This document shows positions 45,691 to 56,650 of a stretch of DNA of 64,000 nt, piece after piece; position 1 is the stretch's first letter; the number at the start of each line of letters is the position of its first letter. This DNA is from Sweltsa coloradensis (taxonomy: Eukaryota; Arthropoda; Insecta; Plecoptera; Chloroperlidae). The notes under the pieces are model-generated. The model ran no database searches. It saw only the letters and a program-made list of their open reading frames with translations, and was not told the origin of the DNA. The position numbers and the translations under genes were made by a program. Location: contig JAMZAV010003199.1 of the NCBI GenBank assembly GCA_024449915.1, forward strand, positions 1-64,000, given 5' to 3'.

Positions 45691-46884
45691 TCACTCAGGC
45701 CTACTTGCGAAATGTTATTAAGTAGGTAAATATTTAAATATCAGGCGATATGCGTGTGCGGTCGGATGTTGGGCGGGGGGGGGGGGGGAGAGATCAGCTT
45801 TTTGGGCAGATGAAAACGTATTTATGTGGTGCTATATTTTTCTAATGGTCCTAGTAGTCAATCAATCGTCAACACCTGTGAAAAAGTGGTCAGCAGAATT
45901 TAAGATTATGACCTAACTATATATAATATATTTATTCGTCCATCTCCTCTTTACGAGCAGGCTGGGTGGTGGGATTCGGCGTGCAATCCATGGCTAAACA
46001 TCTCTTACAAGGTCTGTATTTATGTTTCGGCGGCGCGTGTTCGTCGGCGTATTTAATAAATAATAGGTTTAAATATGCTTCAGCAGTTCCCAGCGTGAAT
46101 TGTTTACATTGGCACGTGCCTCCAGTGCCTCCTCAGCCGCTACTATACGTCTGCTTCTTCAGTCGCTTCGTATACATACCACTGCTTCCTCTTCTGACTC
46201 CTATTCCCTATGCTGTGCGTTCCTGTAATCAGCTTCCATCTGATACCTCTCAAACGCACGACCTAGCTTCGTACCTCCTCTAGCTCCTGCTAACGCTCAG
46301 GCGTCTCTCTTCTTTGTCCATCCACTCTCTGGCAAATACTCCCTTCTTCCGCATTTCCACTCATGGCTATTCGGCTCTCCTCCCTTCTTACCAAGAGAAT
46401 GGTGCACGAATAATATCTTTTCTCTTCAGTTCAAAACAACGAAGCATATTAGAGAATAAAATGGTAAAATTGGCCTAAACCATCATGATTGTCCTTGATT
46501 TTAATGCTCACCCATGTAGACTGTGGCTCAACGACATCAGACCGTGAGGCGATTGTTGTGGCAGATTTCGTGCAGACGCAAACGTTTCTCTCTTAAATTC
46601 GGACAGTTTGACAACAAATTTTCACTTCTTACACTGTAACCTTATACTCGCATAGATCTTATGATGTGCACAACCGTCCTTGTCCCTGGACTTGGAGGTA
46701 ATTACATTGGATGATTCTTCCACGGTAGTGACCACTTTCCACTTGAGATACATTTTGCCAACAACCGACCAGTGTTCCGACCCCAGAACAACGATGAAAA
46801 TCACATCAAGCGATTGGGGCAAATATCAAGACTGAGTGAGTCTTGCATTGCAGAAAAGTAGTTCTTCACTCGATTTCGTGATTC
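45691..46884. other. Unassigned; possible charged coiled-coil frame on minus strand
   Basis: Minus strand 46080-46260 in one frame reads QMEADYRNAQHR, then EEEAVV, SRRIVAAEEALEARANVNNS and RWELLKHI, a charged helical pattern, with stops between pieces. Near 45970-46060 another frame gives HKYRPCKRCLAMDCTP. Both could belong to one decayed ORF. No family recognised. A G14 run lies at about 45775. Confidence 0.25.
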
Positions 46885-46896
46885 CAACGAACCTTC

Positions 46897-47234
46897 AATT
46901 CAACTCGACACCTTCTTGCGTTTGGCCCGTGACTAGGGGAGTTTCACTCCCTGAAACTAATGGTGGAGCTCGGGTCGTCCGTCGTGAACCCTTCCCTTTG
47001 ACTACTTCCCCGACGGCGACGACATGACAACACGGACGTATGATGACACAGTACGGAGAACGACCACGACGTGAGGGAACCCCTGCCCTCCCTACGCCTG
47101 TGTGTCTGGTTCTGAACACAGCACAGGCTTTGTCCCACCCCTATGTTCCCCCGCGTCATCCTAACGTCCCTCCCTTCGTCTCGATAGCCCAATTGCATAA
47201 ATATGAAGACGTAAAGCAATATCCAATCCAAATA
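46897..47234 (+). mobile_element. SINE-A copy 7 with target-site duplication
   Basis: A 338-bp SINE-A with CAACGAACCTTC (46885-46896) before and CAACGAACTTC (47235-47245) after, a 11-12 bp duplication with one indel. Ends ATGAAGACGTAAAGCAATATCC. Confidence 0.8.
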
Positions 47235-47245
47235 CAACGAACTTC

Positions 47246-47500
47246 TGTTGAAGTTTGCCATGTTTACCCAACAAACATTTTTGGGCTTTCCCGCACTCTT
47301 CCCCAGTCTTTTTCCCGCACTTGCTTGGGCGGGACCTTGCGGGACGTCCCCCTACAGTCCGCCTAGAAGTGTCCTACTGGCCGATACGGGTCCCGTACGG
47401 ACGTCTTCCCGCGAGAATCCCCCACGGGGACGTCCGCGATCTTCCGCTAGTTTTCCGTGCACTGTAGCGCGATCTAGGGCTAAATATGTAGGCTAAACGT
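47246..47500. other. GC-rich island with repeated GGACGTC
   Basis: Locally GC- and CpG-rich. GGACGTC or its variants recur near 47341, 47398 and 47428 among short palindromes (ACGGGTCCCGT, GGGACGTCCC). An 82-codon plus frame covers it but has a biased Pro/Ser/Arg composition and no known domain. It could be a small CpG island or a GC-rich element. Confidence 0.35.
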
Positions 47501-47504
47501 AAAA

Positions 47505-47712
47505 CAAAAAAAAAAAAAATTCATATATATATCGGTTACATGATGCTCTTTTGTCTTTTTTTCGACACCATTTTATTGCCTGTAGGTGGAAACCCATTCA
47601 TGTATTAATTGCAGTTAATTATAAAAATTTCAAGTTTGGGTGTCTCGAACTCGGTCCAGCAGGGCGACTCTTCATCTGTAAGCCAGCATCTAACCGTTAC
47701 GCCACGGAGGTC
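47505..47712 (-). mobile_element. tRNA-headed SINE-like element
   Basis: On the minus strand 47712-47639 reads GACCTCCGTGGCGTAACGG, TTAGATGCTGGCTTACAGAT and GAGTTCGAGACACC. TGGCGTAACGG fits a Pol III A box and GAGTTCGAGAC a B box at tRNA-like spacing. The acceptor and T stems do not pair, so this is not a functional tRNA. About 130 bp of AT-rich body follows, ending in a T run near 47505. Confidence 0.5.
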
Positions 47713-50700
47713 TGAGCGGAGTGGGAATACCCTATAGATTGAACCGCAAATCTACTTTAGTATCGTAGTTATTGTTCGCTTGCTTTGGGTGGCCTATCGT
47801 ATCGTCTTTTTATTATTTTGGATGTGTTGGAATAGGTTCATTATATTATACTAATTGTGGTAGGTATATTTTTTAATGTGGGTACAGTAAATAATGCTTT
47901 CCTGCTCATCGCATGTTCGAATTTTGTTCTGTTGTTGATAAATGCCGAGGCGGGTGTCTCTGCATCGGTTTACACAAATAACGGTCTAATTCTATTGACC
48001 ATGCCCACCAAAATTAAATGACTGATCCGTTGCCATTTAGCCATTTTGTGCATTACAATTAGTTTTAACGCCTCACCCCACTAAAATGAAGTCCTATGTT
48101 GTATGCAGAGGAATCAGAATTTTCCTTATGTTAGATGTTGACATCACAGCCTGTGGCTTCATCGACATGTTGAACATTGATGGCATCATTGCCAGTTCTA
48201 GTCAATTCCTATAATGTCTTTGGAACAATGAATGTTATCCTGCGTCGCAAAGAAATTAATTACAAGTTGCTTATTAATGCTTTCTTGTGGGAATACCGTA
48301 CAACCTAAGCCACATGCCTAGGTGTCTAAACTTTCACCTTAAGTTTAACGCAACACTTTCACTTGACACAGTTAATATTTTCGATTGACTCATTTTCTGA
48401 ACCTCCTACTAATAGGGAATGAATGCATGTGTTGACTGATTTGGAATCAATCCAATGCTATTTCACTTATTTCAGTGCCTGCGTTTAGAAGTTTTTAATC
48501 ATCTCATGCCTCCTATCTTTTGACCATTTGACTTCGGCTGACTGAACTGCAGGGCATGATTGACCTTTCGTTGGCTCTCGTCGTGTCATTATTTTTGTCC
48601 CCACTCGTTTCTTGTCAATTATATACGTTTTCACAACCACACATCTCACCCATTGTTTGACGGTACAATGAATTAATATATATTTTTTCAGCTCCGTTTG
48701 ATTCTATTTCAAGATATTTCTTATTCTTTGAAGAAATGAGTGATTTTTCCAACGCAAACTCCTGGACAAATATAATGGTTGAATCTTTCATCGTCAAGTG
48801 TCAACTTACTTTACCACTATGCCATTGCATTGTCGCCATATTTATTATTTAATTGTTTCTTCTGTACTTCGCGACGAAAGAAAATAAACATATCCGGGTT
48901 CTCAATTTATTTGAACTGGAAACACCCACGCTGAGATGGATTTGTTAATATTCCAGATAACATTTCCATAGAATTTTGAGGTGTTATTTTGCTTTGTCTG
49001 CCATTAAGTCTATGAAACCACAAAGTCGTAGCTCATTACAGGCTGCATTGTGGAATCATTTAATATGCTACACTCCATACCCTCACGTCTGAACTTCGAT
49101 AAACTTTCATTGCATTAATTTGCCCAAATATACAAGCTGCGTCCTCAACTTCGATTTACTCATTTTTTTAGCTGTTTTGGCTTGTATTATACGGCTCAGA
49201 AGGCTGAATTATATCATTGTCAAAACAGCTTCTCCAATACAATATGAGGAACACGCCGTTTAAATCGAAAGCCAATGATTGGATTTTGTGTCTGCTACAC
49301 CAAAGGTCTACATAATCGCCTTGAAGAGAATTAGGCGCCTAGCAGAGGAGTTACAGAAAGTGATTTTTGATAATTTTGCATCCCATTTTTAACTCGGAAA
49401 GATGTTTCTCATCCCAACCAAAATGGTATGAGTTGTCCGGTTACCCTGAAATGCTCTGATTATGATTATGATCTGATTTATTATGACGTATTTAAAGTTC
49501 ATTTCACGTTTCATGGCGCTTGGAAACAACCTTAAAACGCAAAATCGTGGCTTTTTTTTTAGGTACCTGAGTGTACAGCGACCTATAGCGGGTACTTAGG
49601 TAATAGGTTTTTTGTGAAATAAAATCTTCTAGTAGACAACCTCATTACCTACTACTTATATTGTTGGAATTTGGTTGAAATACCAATCCATGACATATTT
49701 TTTTGTATTATCTAAAATTCTGTCGAATAGATGAAATCCATGACAAAAACCCTTCAGTAAAGGATTTTTAATGTGTGGGTTTTGATCAAGGTACATACCA
49801 TTTGGTAGCTACGCTGCGACTACGTGAGAAACCTCCTATCGGCGAAATAACTATATATTACATACTGATTTGTGCGCTTAAAACGTAAGTAAACGAGATT
49901 TTGACAACCTGCTCGAAGTTCATGGCCCTACAGATTGAATAATAACCTTTTTTCTGCAATGATTGACTTCTACCTTATCAATATGGCCTATTTTTACTAA
50001 ACATTTACACAATAAGACAACCCTCAAACATTATTGTGCAAAGAAAAAACGTTTAATAACAAATTATACTGAAAAAATACAAAGTTTGACCTTGCATTGC
50101 CTCTGCTGCCACAAAATTAATTTTGAACAATTGAAATATTTTTTAGTTAGAAGACCCTTAAATAATCTTTGATTACCATACCATGCTTACTAAGTTTTAA
50201 AAGTACATTTTTTTAAATTAAATTTTATTACATTTTTCATTTTAACGATGATTAGACCCACGCCACCATATGGGTATTTAGGGGATTTCTTTATGGTTAG
50301 TAAGTGGTTTTTTTTTTTATCCAATGATACAAACTTCGCTTCTTTTGCAATTTTGTCCCTATAGGTTCGGCCTCAATTTGTGGATTAGTCCCCCGGACTA
50401 GTAGCGGCGAGAGTCCGAAGTAATTATCACCAAATAGTATTAAAACTTCTCTCCACACTAAGAGCTTTTAAGGAATTTTTTTAGTTTTTTCGATTGCATC
50501 TTATTCAGCTGAGTGTACTTAACCTGCTCAGCGAGTATTAACAGCCTATCTCATCATGCTATGTTGTACCGTGTTAAATGGTAATTAAAACGCCTACGTA
50601 TCAGCTTTCTTGTGTTTTGGAATAATTTCAAACCAGTGTTTAACCAGTTTTTAGCTCAAAATTTTGGCTAGCACACTACCCTCAGACATTTTATTTGGTG

Positions 50701-51289
50701 ACAAAAATCAATTTTTAAATCTTTTTATCTTCAATTACGTTCACCCACAGGATATCCCTAATGTCTACAAATTCGACCATTTGCCCAAAAGAAATGGTTA
50801 AGGGTTGAAGTTTTTTAGGTCACTTGTTGGCAACATTGGTTTCGAATTCAGCGTAAATTACCTATAAAAAAGTTCATGTTGCCCGCTTTTAACACTAATC
50901 GGCGCACTTTTCACGCTTTAACATTGAGGTCTCTACCGGCGTGGAACTATCTATATAGGACCGATCAAACACAACACGTCAAACACGAGTTGAGTTTTTA
51001 GTCGGGTAAGCTTACTATCGTCAGACATACGCTTAAATACTCAAATATGTAAGACAAAAACCTTTAGTATATTATTAATGTTTAATACAGAGCCAACTTA
51101 TTTTGGTTTCTTTCTGCAAGAAAAGGTCAACTTTAAAAAAGTCATAAGACTGGTATCAACTTTCATAATGATTATGCCTATTAAAATCTAGTATAGAATA
51201 ATCTAATAATGTTTAGTAAAGGATTAGTCATAATAAGAATGGTCAAAGCTGTAGGAATTGTTTGGTAATTTTAGTTACTAGGTAGCTTC
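47713..51289. other. Long AT-rich stretch with no recognised gene
   Basis: About 3.6 kb without any family I can name. The 60-codon minus frame at 48615-48797 is acidic/hydrophilic and unrecognised. 49560-49680 contains repeated GGTAC(C)T..GGTAAT words. No shared repeats noticed. Confidence 0.4.
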
Positions 51290-51580
51290 GCAAACGCTTT
51301 TTCAGGCGCGTTGTTGGACGAGCGTAATTGTTTAAAAACGAAAAAAGCATAAAATTGCAATTTTCATAAGAAATAATTATTCGATTACGCTCAAATTTCA
51401 CACGAATATATTAATTCATAAAGTTACGGCTCTGTGAAAAAATTATTACAATCGGATAAAGCATGTAGGTGTTATAAGTTGAAGAATTTAAAAAAATTAA
51501 AAAATCTCAAAATTGCAATTATTATGAGAAATGTTTTTTGATTGCGCTTAAATTTCACACGAATAGATCAATTGGTACTT
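51290..51580. repeat. AT-rich dispersed repeat with ~160-bp internal duplication
   Basis: Two related blocks: AAAATTGCAATTTTCATAAGA..GATTACGCTCAAATTTCACACGAATA (about 51350) and AAAATTGCAATTATTATGAGA..GATTGCGCTTAAATTTCACACGAATA (about 51510). The reverse complement of this phrase (TTCGTGTGAAATTTGAGCGCAATCG) occurs near 61750, identifying a family with 61340-61965. Flanked by GTTGTTGGACGAGCG-type ends. Confidence 0.6.
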
Positions 51581-51690
51581 TAGCGTTTTCCTAGTAAACT
51601 AGGAAAACGACGCGTTGTTCAGCGAGCAACTATAGGAAAACGCTAAAGTCCGTCGCGTTGTTGAGCGAGCACCGGTACGTGCAACAACGA
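51578..51690. repeat. Palindromic junction of AGCGAGC-type elements
   Basis: TTTTCCTAGT-AA-ACTAGGAAAA is a near-perfect palindrome. Around it the larger phrase TAGCGTTTTCCTA is mirrored by TAGGAAAACGCTA, with GTTGTTCAGCGAGCAAC and GTTGTTGAGCGAGCACC between. It looks like two element ends meeting in inverse orientation. Confidence 0.6.
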
Positions 51691-52059
51691 CCCGAGTACG
51701 ACCATTCCCATAATGTTACATACCAATAAGTCTTTAAGGTCTTGACCGATTGAGCTGAAAATTTGTGAAAGAGAAGAGAATGTTGGACTTATTAACCCGG
51801 CAAAATTTCATAACGACCGGAACATTTTTTATTTTTTTATTTTTTACAACCAACGATCGGATTTTGTTCAAAAAATATACAGCAACTCACCTAGGTGGTA
51901 TGTACATGTGTGAAAAATTTCAGGTCGATCAGAGAAACGGTGCGACCTGTATCGAAGCAGTAACAGAAAAAAAAACAGACATTCGAGCCATAAGAGTCAA
52001 GAGGAGACGCTCGCTACGCTCGCTCAATAACTTTCGACAGGATTGCACTGAAAGTACGC

Positions 52060-52287
52060 AGAACTATTTTGCCTTCAATCCACTGGAATAACGCCGAATC
52101 TTTTTCGACGCTATTCCACCGGAATAACGACGAATATTTTTCGGCGCTATTCCACCGGAATAACGACGAATCTTTTTCGGCGCTATTCCACCGGAATAAC
52201 GACGAATCTTTTTCGGCGCTATTCCGGTGGAATAACGCCGAATCGTTTTCGACGCTATTCCACCGGAATAACGCCGAATCATTACGA
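52060..52287. repeat. 36-bp hairpin tandem array
   Basis: Six or so units of about 36 bp, each ACCGGAATAACGACGAAT(C/A)TTTTTCGGCGCTATTCC with small changes. Every unit folds into a hairpin: GGAATAACG(A/C)CGAA pairs with TTTCGGCGCTATTCC. The link between units, ATTCC-ACC-GGAAT, is also a palindrome, so two alternative foldings exist. One link (about 52222) is inverted (CCGGTGG). The length being divisible by 3 leaves repeating open frames on both strands; these are not thought to be genes. Confidence 0.9.
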
Positions 52288-52374
52288 ATCATCACTTACA
52301 TTTGACTAGTTAATTATTAAATTAAATAGTATTAGTTTTCGGTATGGACTATACATCCTCTACTATAGGGAAAA

Positions 52375-52536
52375 TCTGAATAAAGACGAATATGTTTCGG
52401 CTTTATTCCAGTGGATTAACGCCGAATCTGTTTCGGCGTTAATCCAGGATATGTGGTCTATATTTTTGGGTTACGACTAACGTCGTAAGTACACTACACA
52501 CGATCGATTCGGCGTTATTCCATTCGGCGCTATTCA
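52375..52536. repeat. Related hairpins with covarying arms
   Basis: GAATAAAGACGAA..TTTCGGCTTTATTCC (52379-52410), GGATTAACGCCGAA..TTTCGGCGTTAATCC (52413-52446) and GATTCGGCGTTATTCC..ATTCGGCGCTATTC (52504-52533). Both arms of each hairpin change together (AATAAAG/CTTTATT; GATTAACG/CGTTAATC) compared with the neighbouring array. Confidence 0.75.
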
Positions 52537-52539
52537 GCG

Positions 52540-52597
52540 CCCCCGTTCTGACCAGCACAGGCCTGTCCACCCCTTGTCCCCCCGCGTCATCGCCTAA
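52540..52597 (+). mobile_element. SINE-A fragment (internal 55 bp)
   Basis: TTCTGACCAGCACAGGCCTG..CCCCTTGTCCCCCCGCGTCATC is an internal block of SINE-A without head or tail. It directly follows the last hairpin. Confidence 0.7.
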
Positions 52598-53148
52598 CGG
52601 CAGACGCCACTAACCATGTACTATCATGTATGTGTAGCTTGTTTATCTACTTATGTTAACTTTCATTGCATTAACTTCCGTCTTACGTTTTTGTAACGTT
52701 TCCTGTTCATCGTAATAAACTTAATATGCTCTGTGCTCAGGGATGTGATTATCCCCAAAATCCCACCACAAGATTATTCCATTATACTGTTTGTCTGCAA
52801 GACAAAAAACGCACTCATAACCTGTACCCGTCTATTTGGCACTTTTTTCACCAATATAGCTTGGTGTTGTACCGCAGATCACGCTCGGTTCTGCTGCTAA
52901 TGTCACGCGTTGCACTTTTGCCCTCCGAACGTTCTCTCTATTACTTTATGTGTATCATAATCTCTCATCTCGAGAGAACTATGTGTGATGTGAAGTATGT
53001 ATCGATTTTAAGGTTACGGTTTATTCACTCAAAAAACACTGAACCCTTCCCACGCTAATAAAAGTGGCCCTAGAGCTGGTTTCAGTTCTATTTAAAAAAA
53101 TAAAAATAAATATACATTTTTTAAAAATTTCTTTAAAAATATAAACTA

Positions 53149-53484
53149 TTATCTTGGCTTACCCCAAATGTTTGTGGGTAAGAGATCACTTTTAATAGTT
53201 TTTCTTGTGTGGTACTCCTCAAAACATTTATCGGGGTGAAGAAATGGCTGGTCAACACAGGTTTTGCAGAAGTAGATCGTTTCTTTTTTAAGGCAATTTT
53301 TGTTGCAAACTTTACACTTCTGCGATCCCTTCTCTTTTCTTGTGATGAAATGGGGCTTGCCATTCGAGTGTCTGGTCTGGTGGTCCTTGTGCTGGAGGAC
53401 GACACGTTTTCCTTTTGAGGGATATACGGGATGTCATCATTCTCCTTAACGAGCGAAACCGCAAGGCTTTCCCGAAACTTCTTG
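53149..53484 (-). pseudogene. piggyBac transposase, C-terminal part (Cys-rich domain)
   Basis: On the minus strand SLVKENDDIPYIPQ leads, after one frame change, to HSNGKPHFITRKEKGSQ, then C-KV-C, an acidic/basic spacer, FCKTC, and DKCFEEYHT before the stop TAA at 53149-53151. This C-x2-C ... C-x2-C ... CF..YH series is the C-terminal Cys-rich domain of piggyBac transposases, which binds element ends. Its upstream edge is cut by SINE-A; the gene continues at 53837. Confidence 0.8.
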
Positions 53485-53826
53485 GGCCTTCAAATTCCAT
53501 CTCGACACCTTCTCGCGGTTTGGCCCGTAAATAGGGGAGTTTCACTTCCTGAAACTTAGGCGAGCTCTGGGTCGTCGTCGGGGAACCCCTTCCCTTTGAC
53601 TACCTCCCCGACGGCGACGACAAAGACAACACGGACGGATGATGACACAGACGGAGACGACCACGACGTGGGGAACCCCTGCCCTCCACATATGCTTGTG
53701 GCTGGTTCTGACTAGCACAGACCTGTCCACCCCTTTTCCCCCCGCGTCATCCCTTACGTCCCAACCTTCGTCTCGATTAGCCAAGTTGCATAAATATGAG
53801 ACGTAAAGCAATATCCAATCAATCCA
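53485..53826 (+). mobile_element. SINE-A copy 8, inserted in piggyBac transposase
   Basis: A complete 342-bp SINE-A flanked by the 10-bp duplication AAACTTCTTG (53475-53484 and 53827-53836). Head, mid-hairpin and common tail (ATGAGACGTAAAGCAATATCC) are all clear. Removing it and one duplication restores the piggyBac reading order across the site. Confidence 0.9.
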
Positions 53827-54352
53827 AAACTTCTTGTGAGTCATGGCCTTTTTGTTGTGTTTTTATCTCACACAGATACAAAATGTATGAGTTGACAACA
53901 CAAACCTCCATAAGCCAAAAAACAAGTTAACGCCACCACTTCACGGTACGCCTCATGAACTGGAAGCTAGATATGAAGTGGTCACTCAGATCAACGCCAA
54001 CCATATTTTTGGCTTAATCGACTACTACTTCCGGTTTTGGTGTATCGGGTTGACCTGGTGTTTTTGATATTACATCTATCATACCTCCACCCGTGTGGTG
54101 AGTACTGAACATCAGTACCACACGCTTGTCTCTCCATGCCAGAGCTAGCGAGTCATCTTTTCTGTTAGCATTTCATTTTTTTTGTTATTTTTATGTTTTC
54201 AATTCACATGGCAAACCTTTTCGATTGGGCATTATTGTGCCTGTAGTCACAAACTGCATTTCTAAAAGTTCTTAGCAAGCTCGAGACTAGTGTAGTACCA
54301 GTCTGTGTAAATGTGATAACCTGATGGGGGATTGTTGTCGTCTTTGATCAGC
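53827..54352 (-). pseudogene. piggyBac transposase, catalytic part
   Basis: Minus strand, N- to C-terminal: HIYTDWYYTSLELAKNF (54265-54320; the Asp equivalent to the second catalytic residue), TTGTIMPNRKGLP, SLAL and WRDKRVVLMFSTHHTG (54080-54150), KNMVGVDLSDHF (53975-54010; third catalytic Asp) and WLMEVCVVNSYILYLCE. All are standard piggyBac blocks in the right order. Frame changes and one stop occur. The region with the first catalytic Asp is missing: an RNase H LINE lies immediately beyond 54356. Confidence 0.8.
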
Positions 54353-54356
54353 GACT

Positions 54357-55155
54357 TACACAGATGTTTGCACTATAGCTGCATCTCTACAGATGGCTCT
54401 AGAATTGATGATTCGGTTGGTTGTGCCTATACAACTGATGCAGGTAACTTCACTTTCCACCTCCACCCAATGTTCAGTGTGTATATTGCTGAACTGTTTG
54501 CACTACGCCAAAGCTACTATATGTCCAAAGAGTAACGAATCAAAGTTTCTAATCTGCACAGACAATTTTATTTCCCTGGAAGCAATTTTTGAAATTTATC
54601 CAAGTCATCCCATAATTCACAAGATTCAGATTATACTTACAAATCTTTCCTATAAACAAAAGTCTGTAGTATTTTGTTGGGTCCCTGGTCATTGCGGGAT
54701 CTTAGGTAACAAAGTAGCAGACAATTGTGCAAAATCAGCATGCGAAAAGGACAGCATAGACTGTCAGCTAATCATTCCTTCAGATTTAAAAGCATTTTGT
54801 AAACAAAAGCTTAAAGAGCAATGGCAATATTCCTGGAACAAGATAGAAAACAATAAATTGCGCCAAACCAAGAATAGCACGGCAGCCTGGATCTCTTCAC
54901 GTCACTCCTCTCGCCGTGAAGAAGTGGTTCTGGCTCGTTTAAGAATCGGGCACACTTACCTCACTCACGGATATCTTCTAAGAGGTGAAGATCCTCCCAT
55001 TTGTGATGAGTGTGGCGAAGTTTTAATCATAAAACACGTTTTAGAAACCTGCACAAAATATAGTAGTGATAGAATAGATTTTTAATTAAAACCTTCCCTC
55101 AAAGAATTTTATCAGACAACCCCACAACAACGATAACGTTATTAATTCTTACGTA
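54357..55155 (+). pseudogene. RNase H LINE fragment, copy 4 (best preserved)
   Basis: Contains a nearly complete RNase H domain and C-terminal tail. The first frame carries STDGSRIDDSVGCAY and IAELFALRQ (catalytic Asp and Glu). After a one-base shift near 54520, the 230-codon frame gives LICTDNFISLEAIF (third acidic residue), VFCWVPGHCGILGNKVADNC and, at the end, a zinc-type C-x2-C ... H-x4-C: CDECGEVLIIKHVLETC. RNase H helps remove the RNA template during reverse transcription. The 5' side is truncated at the piggyBac sequence; the 3' UTR stops after AACGTTATTAATTCTTACGT, lacking the ACTA tail. Confidence 0.85.
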
Positions 55156-56236
55156 AAGTAAACGATCGTCATGTTCCATTGTCATGTGATTGACATCATC
55201 AAGACGTGATGTTGAAGGTACAGCCACACTGACTGATAAGGTTAAGAAATAGGAAAACATTACGATTCGTGGCACTTTCTGTAAAATTACCATGTATAAA
55301 TTACGATATGACATAAATTTAATGTTATTTCTTACCTCTGTAAGTCTGACTAAATGTAAATGTAATGTAAAACATTTAACAACTCTTAAAAAAAAATCTC
55401 AAGTCATTTTATTAAACATGTTTGTGACAAAACATTTTACAAAAAATTCTCAGAGTGCTCAAGTGGTTGTGGGGGTGGGAGTAACCGTTTCATTTCCAGT
55501 TTTAGCTATACTGTGTACAGTGGTGGTGGTGCCCTGCATACCGTTACTTTTTATCTCTTGTCTACGTGACCATTAGTAAGGGCGGACAGTATAATTTTGT
55601 CTTTTGCACCTGCGTCCGCTGTGTGCAGTGAAAAAAGTGTTACTTCTTTGGCGTTTTTAATTCAACCAAAATGGTGTCAACATTATCAGGTAATAGTGTG
55701 CAAGTCCCCGGACCGGATGCAGTATTTTTTCTTAAATTGTCTACATTTTACAATCTATCCATGCTGAACTGTAGGGTTGCCCATACAATCATGACAACCA
55801 TTTTAAATTTATAGTTGTCGGTGGAAGGGCGAGGGTGCGTGTTATGTGTATGACCGTGGCATCCACACCAATACAACTAATATTTTGTTTCATGAGATTC
55901 AATGTTATTTCAATGTGATGAAAGTATATATTAGTATTAGTAGTTTTAGGTCGCTTTAACGGCAAAGATTATTCGCGCCTCCGAGATATTTAATGTGACT
56001 ATGTATGTATGTAAGTAAAATACAGAAATTCAAATCAAATATACATCCTTCTGAAGAAGTATGACAATAATTCCAAATCTACATATAATACCATTGTCCC
56101 TTGCTGTAAGTAATTGGAAGAAATGTAATTATTTTTATTCACTGCTACGAGCATCTCATACGGGTGTGAAACAAAACTTACGTAGTCCATAACCATTCCC
56201 CATGATTGTCCTCTTTGTGAAACATGTGTGTGTGAG
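55156..56236. other. Mostly unassigned; includes inverted dispersed repeat
   Basis: 55815-55927 is the reverse complement of 29683-29803. The 94-codon frame at 55292-55576 is hydrophobic at its end and unrecognised. Nothing else is identified. Confidence 0.45.
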
Positions 56237-56356
56237 CCAGCGGTTTAGCCGAGCTCGTTTAACCGGTTCCCACTCGAACACGAAGTTAAGCAGAATCGGC
56301 GTGGTCATGGGTAGAGTGGGTGACAGCTCTACCCTGAAACTAACGTATACCGCTGG
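56237..56356 (+). ncRNA. 5S rRNA-like head of a SINE, 120 nt
   Basis: Exactly 120 nt with an 8-bp perfect terminal stem: CCAGCGGT at the start, ACCGCTGG at the end. Internal control regions resemble 5S rRNA: GAAGTTAAGCAGAATCGG (box A and IE region) and GTAGAGTGGGTGACAG (box C region). The order and length match 5S rRNA helix I plus Pol III promoter. Sequence differences elsewhere and the attached body show that it is a SINE head, not a 5S gene. Confidence 0.7.
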
Positions 56357-56650
56357 TTAGAGCAGATGGAGGGTACGAAAAGCTAGTGTAACGGCTTCGT
56401 TCTCCTTGACGTCTGCTCGGCAGTCCGGGTTAGTGGAGGAACCTATATGACTGTCAAAGCTACACCGTCCTGTCGGACGGGACGTTAAGCCGCTGGTCCC
56501 CTTGGTACTTTCGAAAGGAGTAGGCTACGTGCCGGTACGGGTTTCCCTCCTCCCTTCTGTTCATACTTCATCCTCATCGATCACCACTCATCGTCTCGAT
56601 TGGCCAAAGTGCATAAATATGAGACGTTAAGCAATATTCAATCAATCCTT
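56237..56650 (+). mobile_element. 5S-headed SINE, copy 1 (full length)
   Basis: After the head, the body contains CTGTCAAAGCTACACCGTCC, GGACGGGACGTTAAGCCG and TGGTCCC, a central segment of the kind conserved between SINE families. It ends with TCTCGATTGGCCAAAGTGCA and ATGAGACGTTAAGCAATATTC, then (AATC)n. This tail is the same as in SINE-A. Length about 414 bp. Confidence 0.75.

Noticed and set aside
47639..47712. Functional tRNA gene
   Set aside because: A and B boxes are present but acceptor and T stems do not pair.
52060..52287. CRISPR-like array
   Set aside because: No unique spacers of constant size, no cas genes, and the surroundings are animal retroelements.
52014..52305. Open frames of 72-93 codons on both strands with repeated RRYSGGIA or FHRNNDES text
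   Set aside because: They result from a 36-bp palindromic repeat whose length is a multiple of three; both strands are open at once.
56237..56356. Functional 5S rRNA gene
   Set aside because: Length and stem fit, but the sequence is diverged and fused to a SINE body and LINE-type tail, with a second similar copy nearby.
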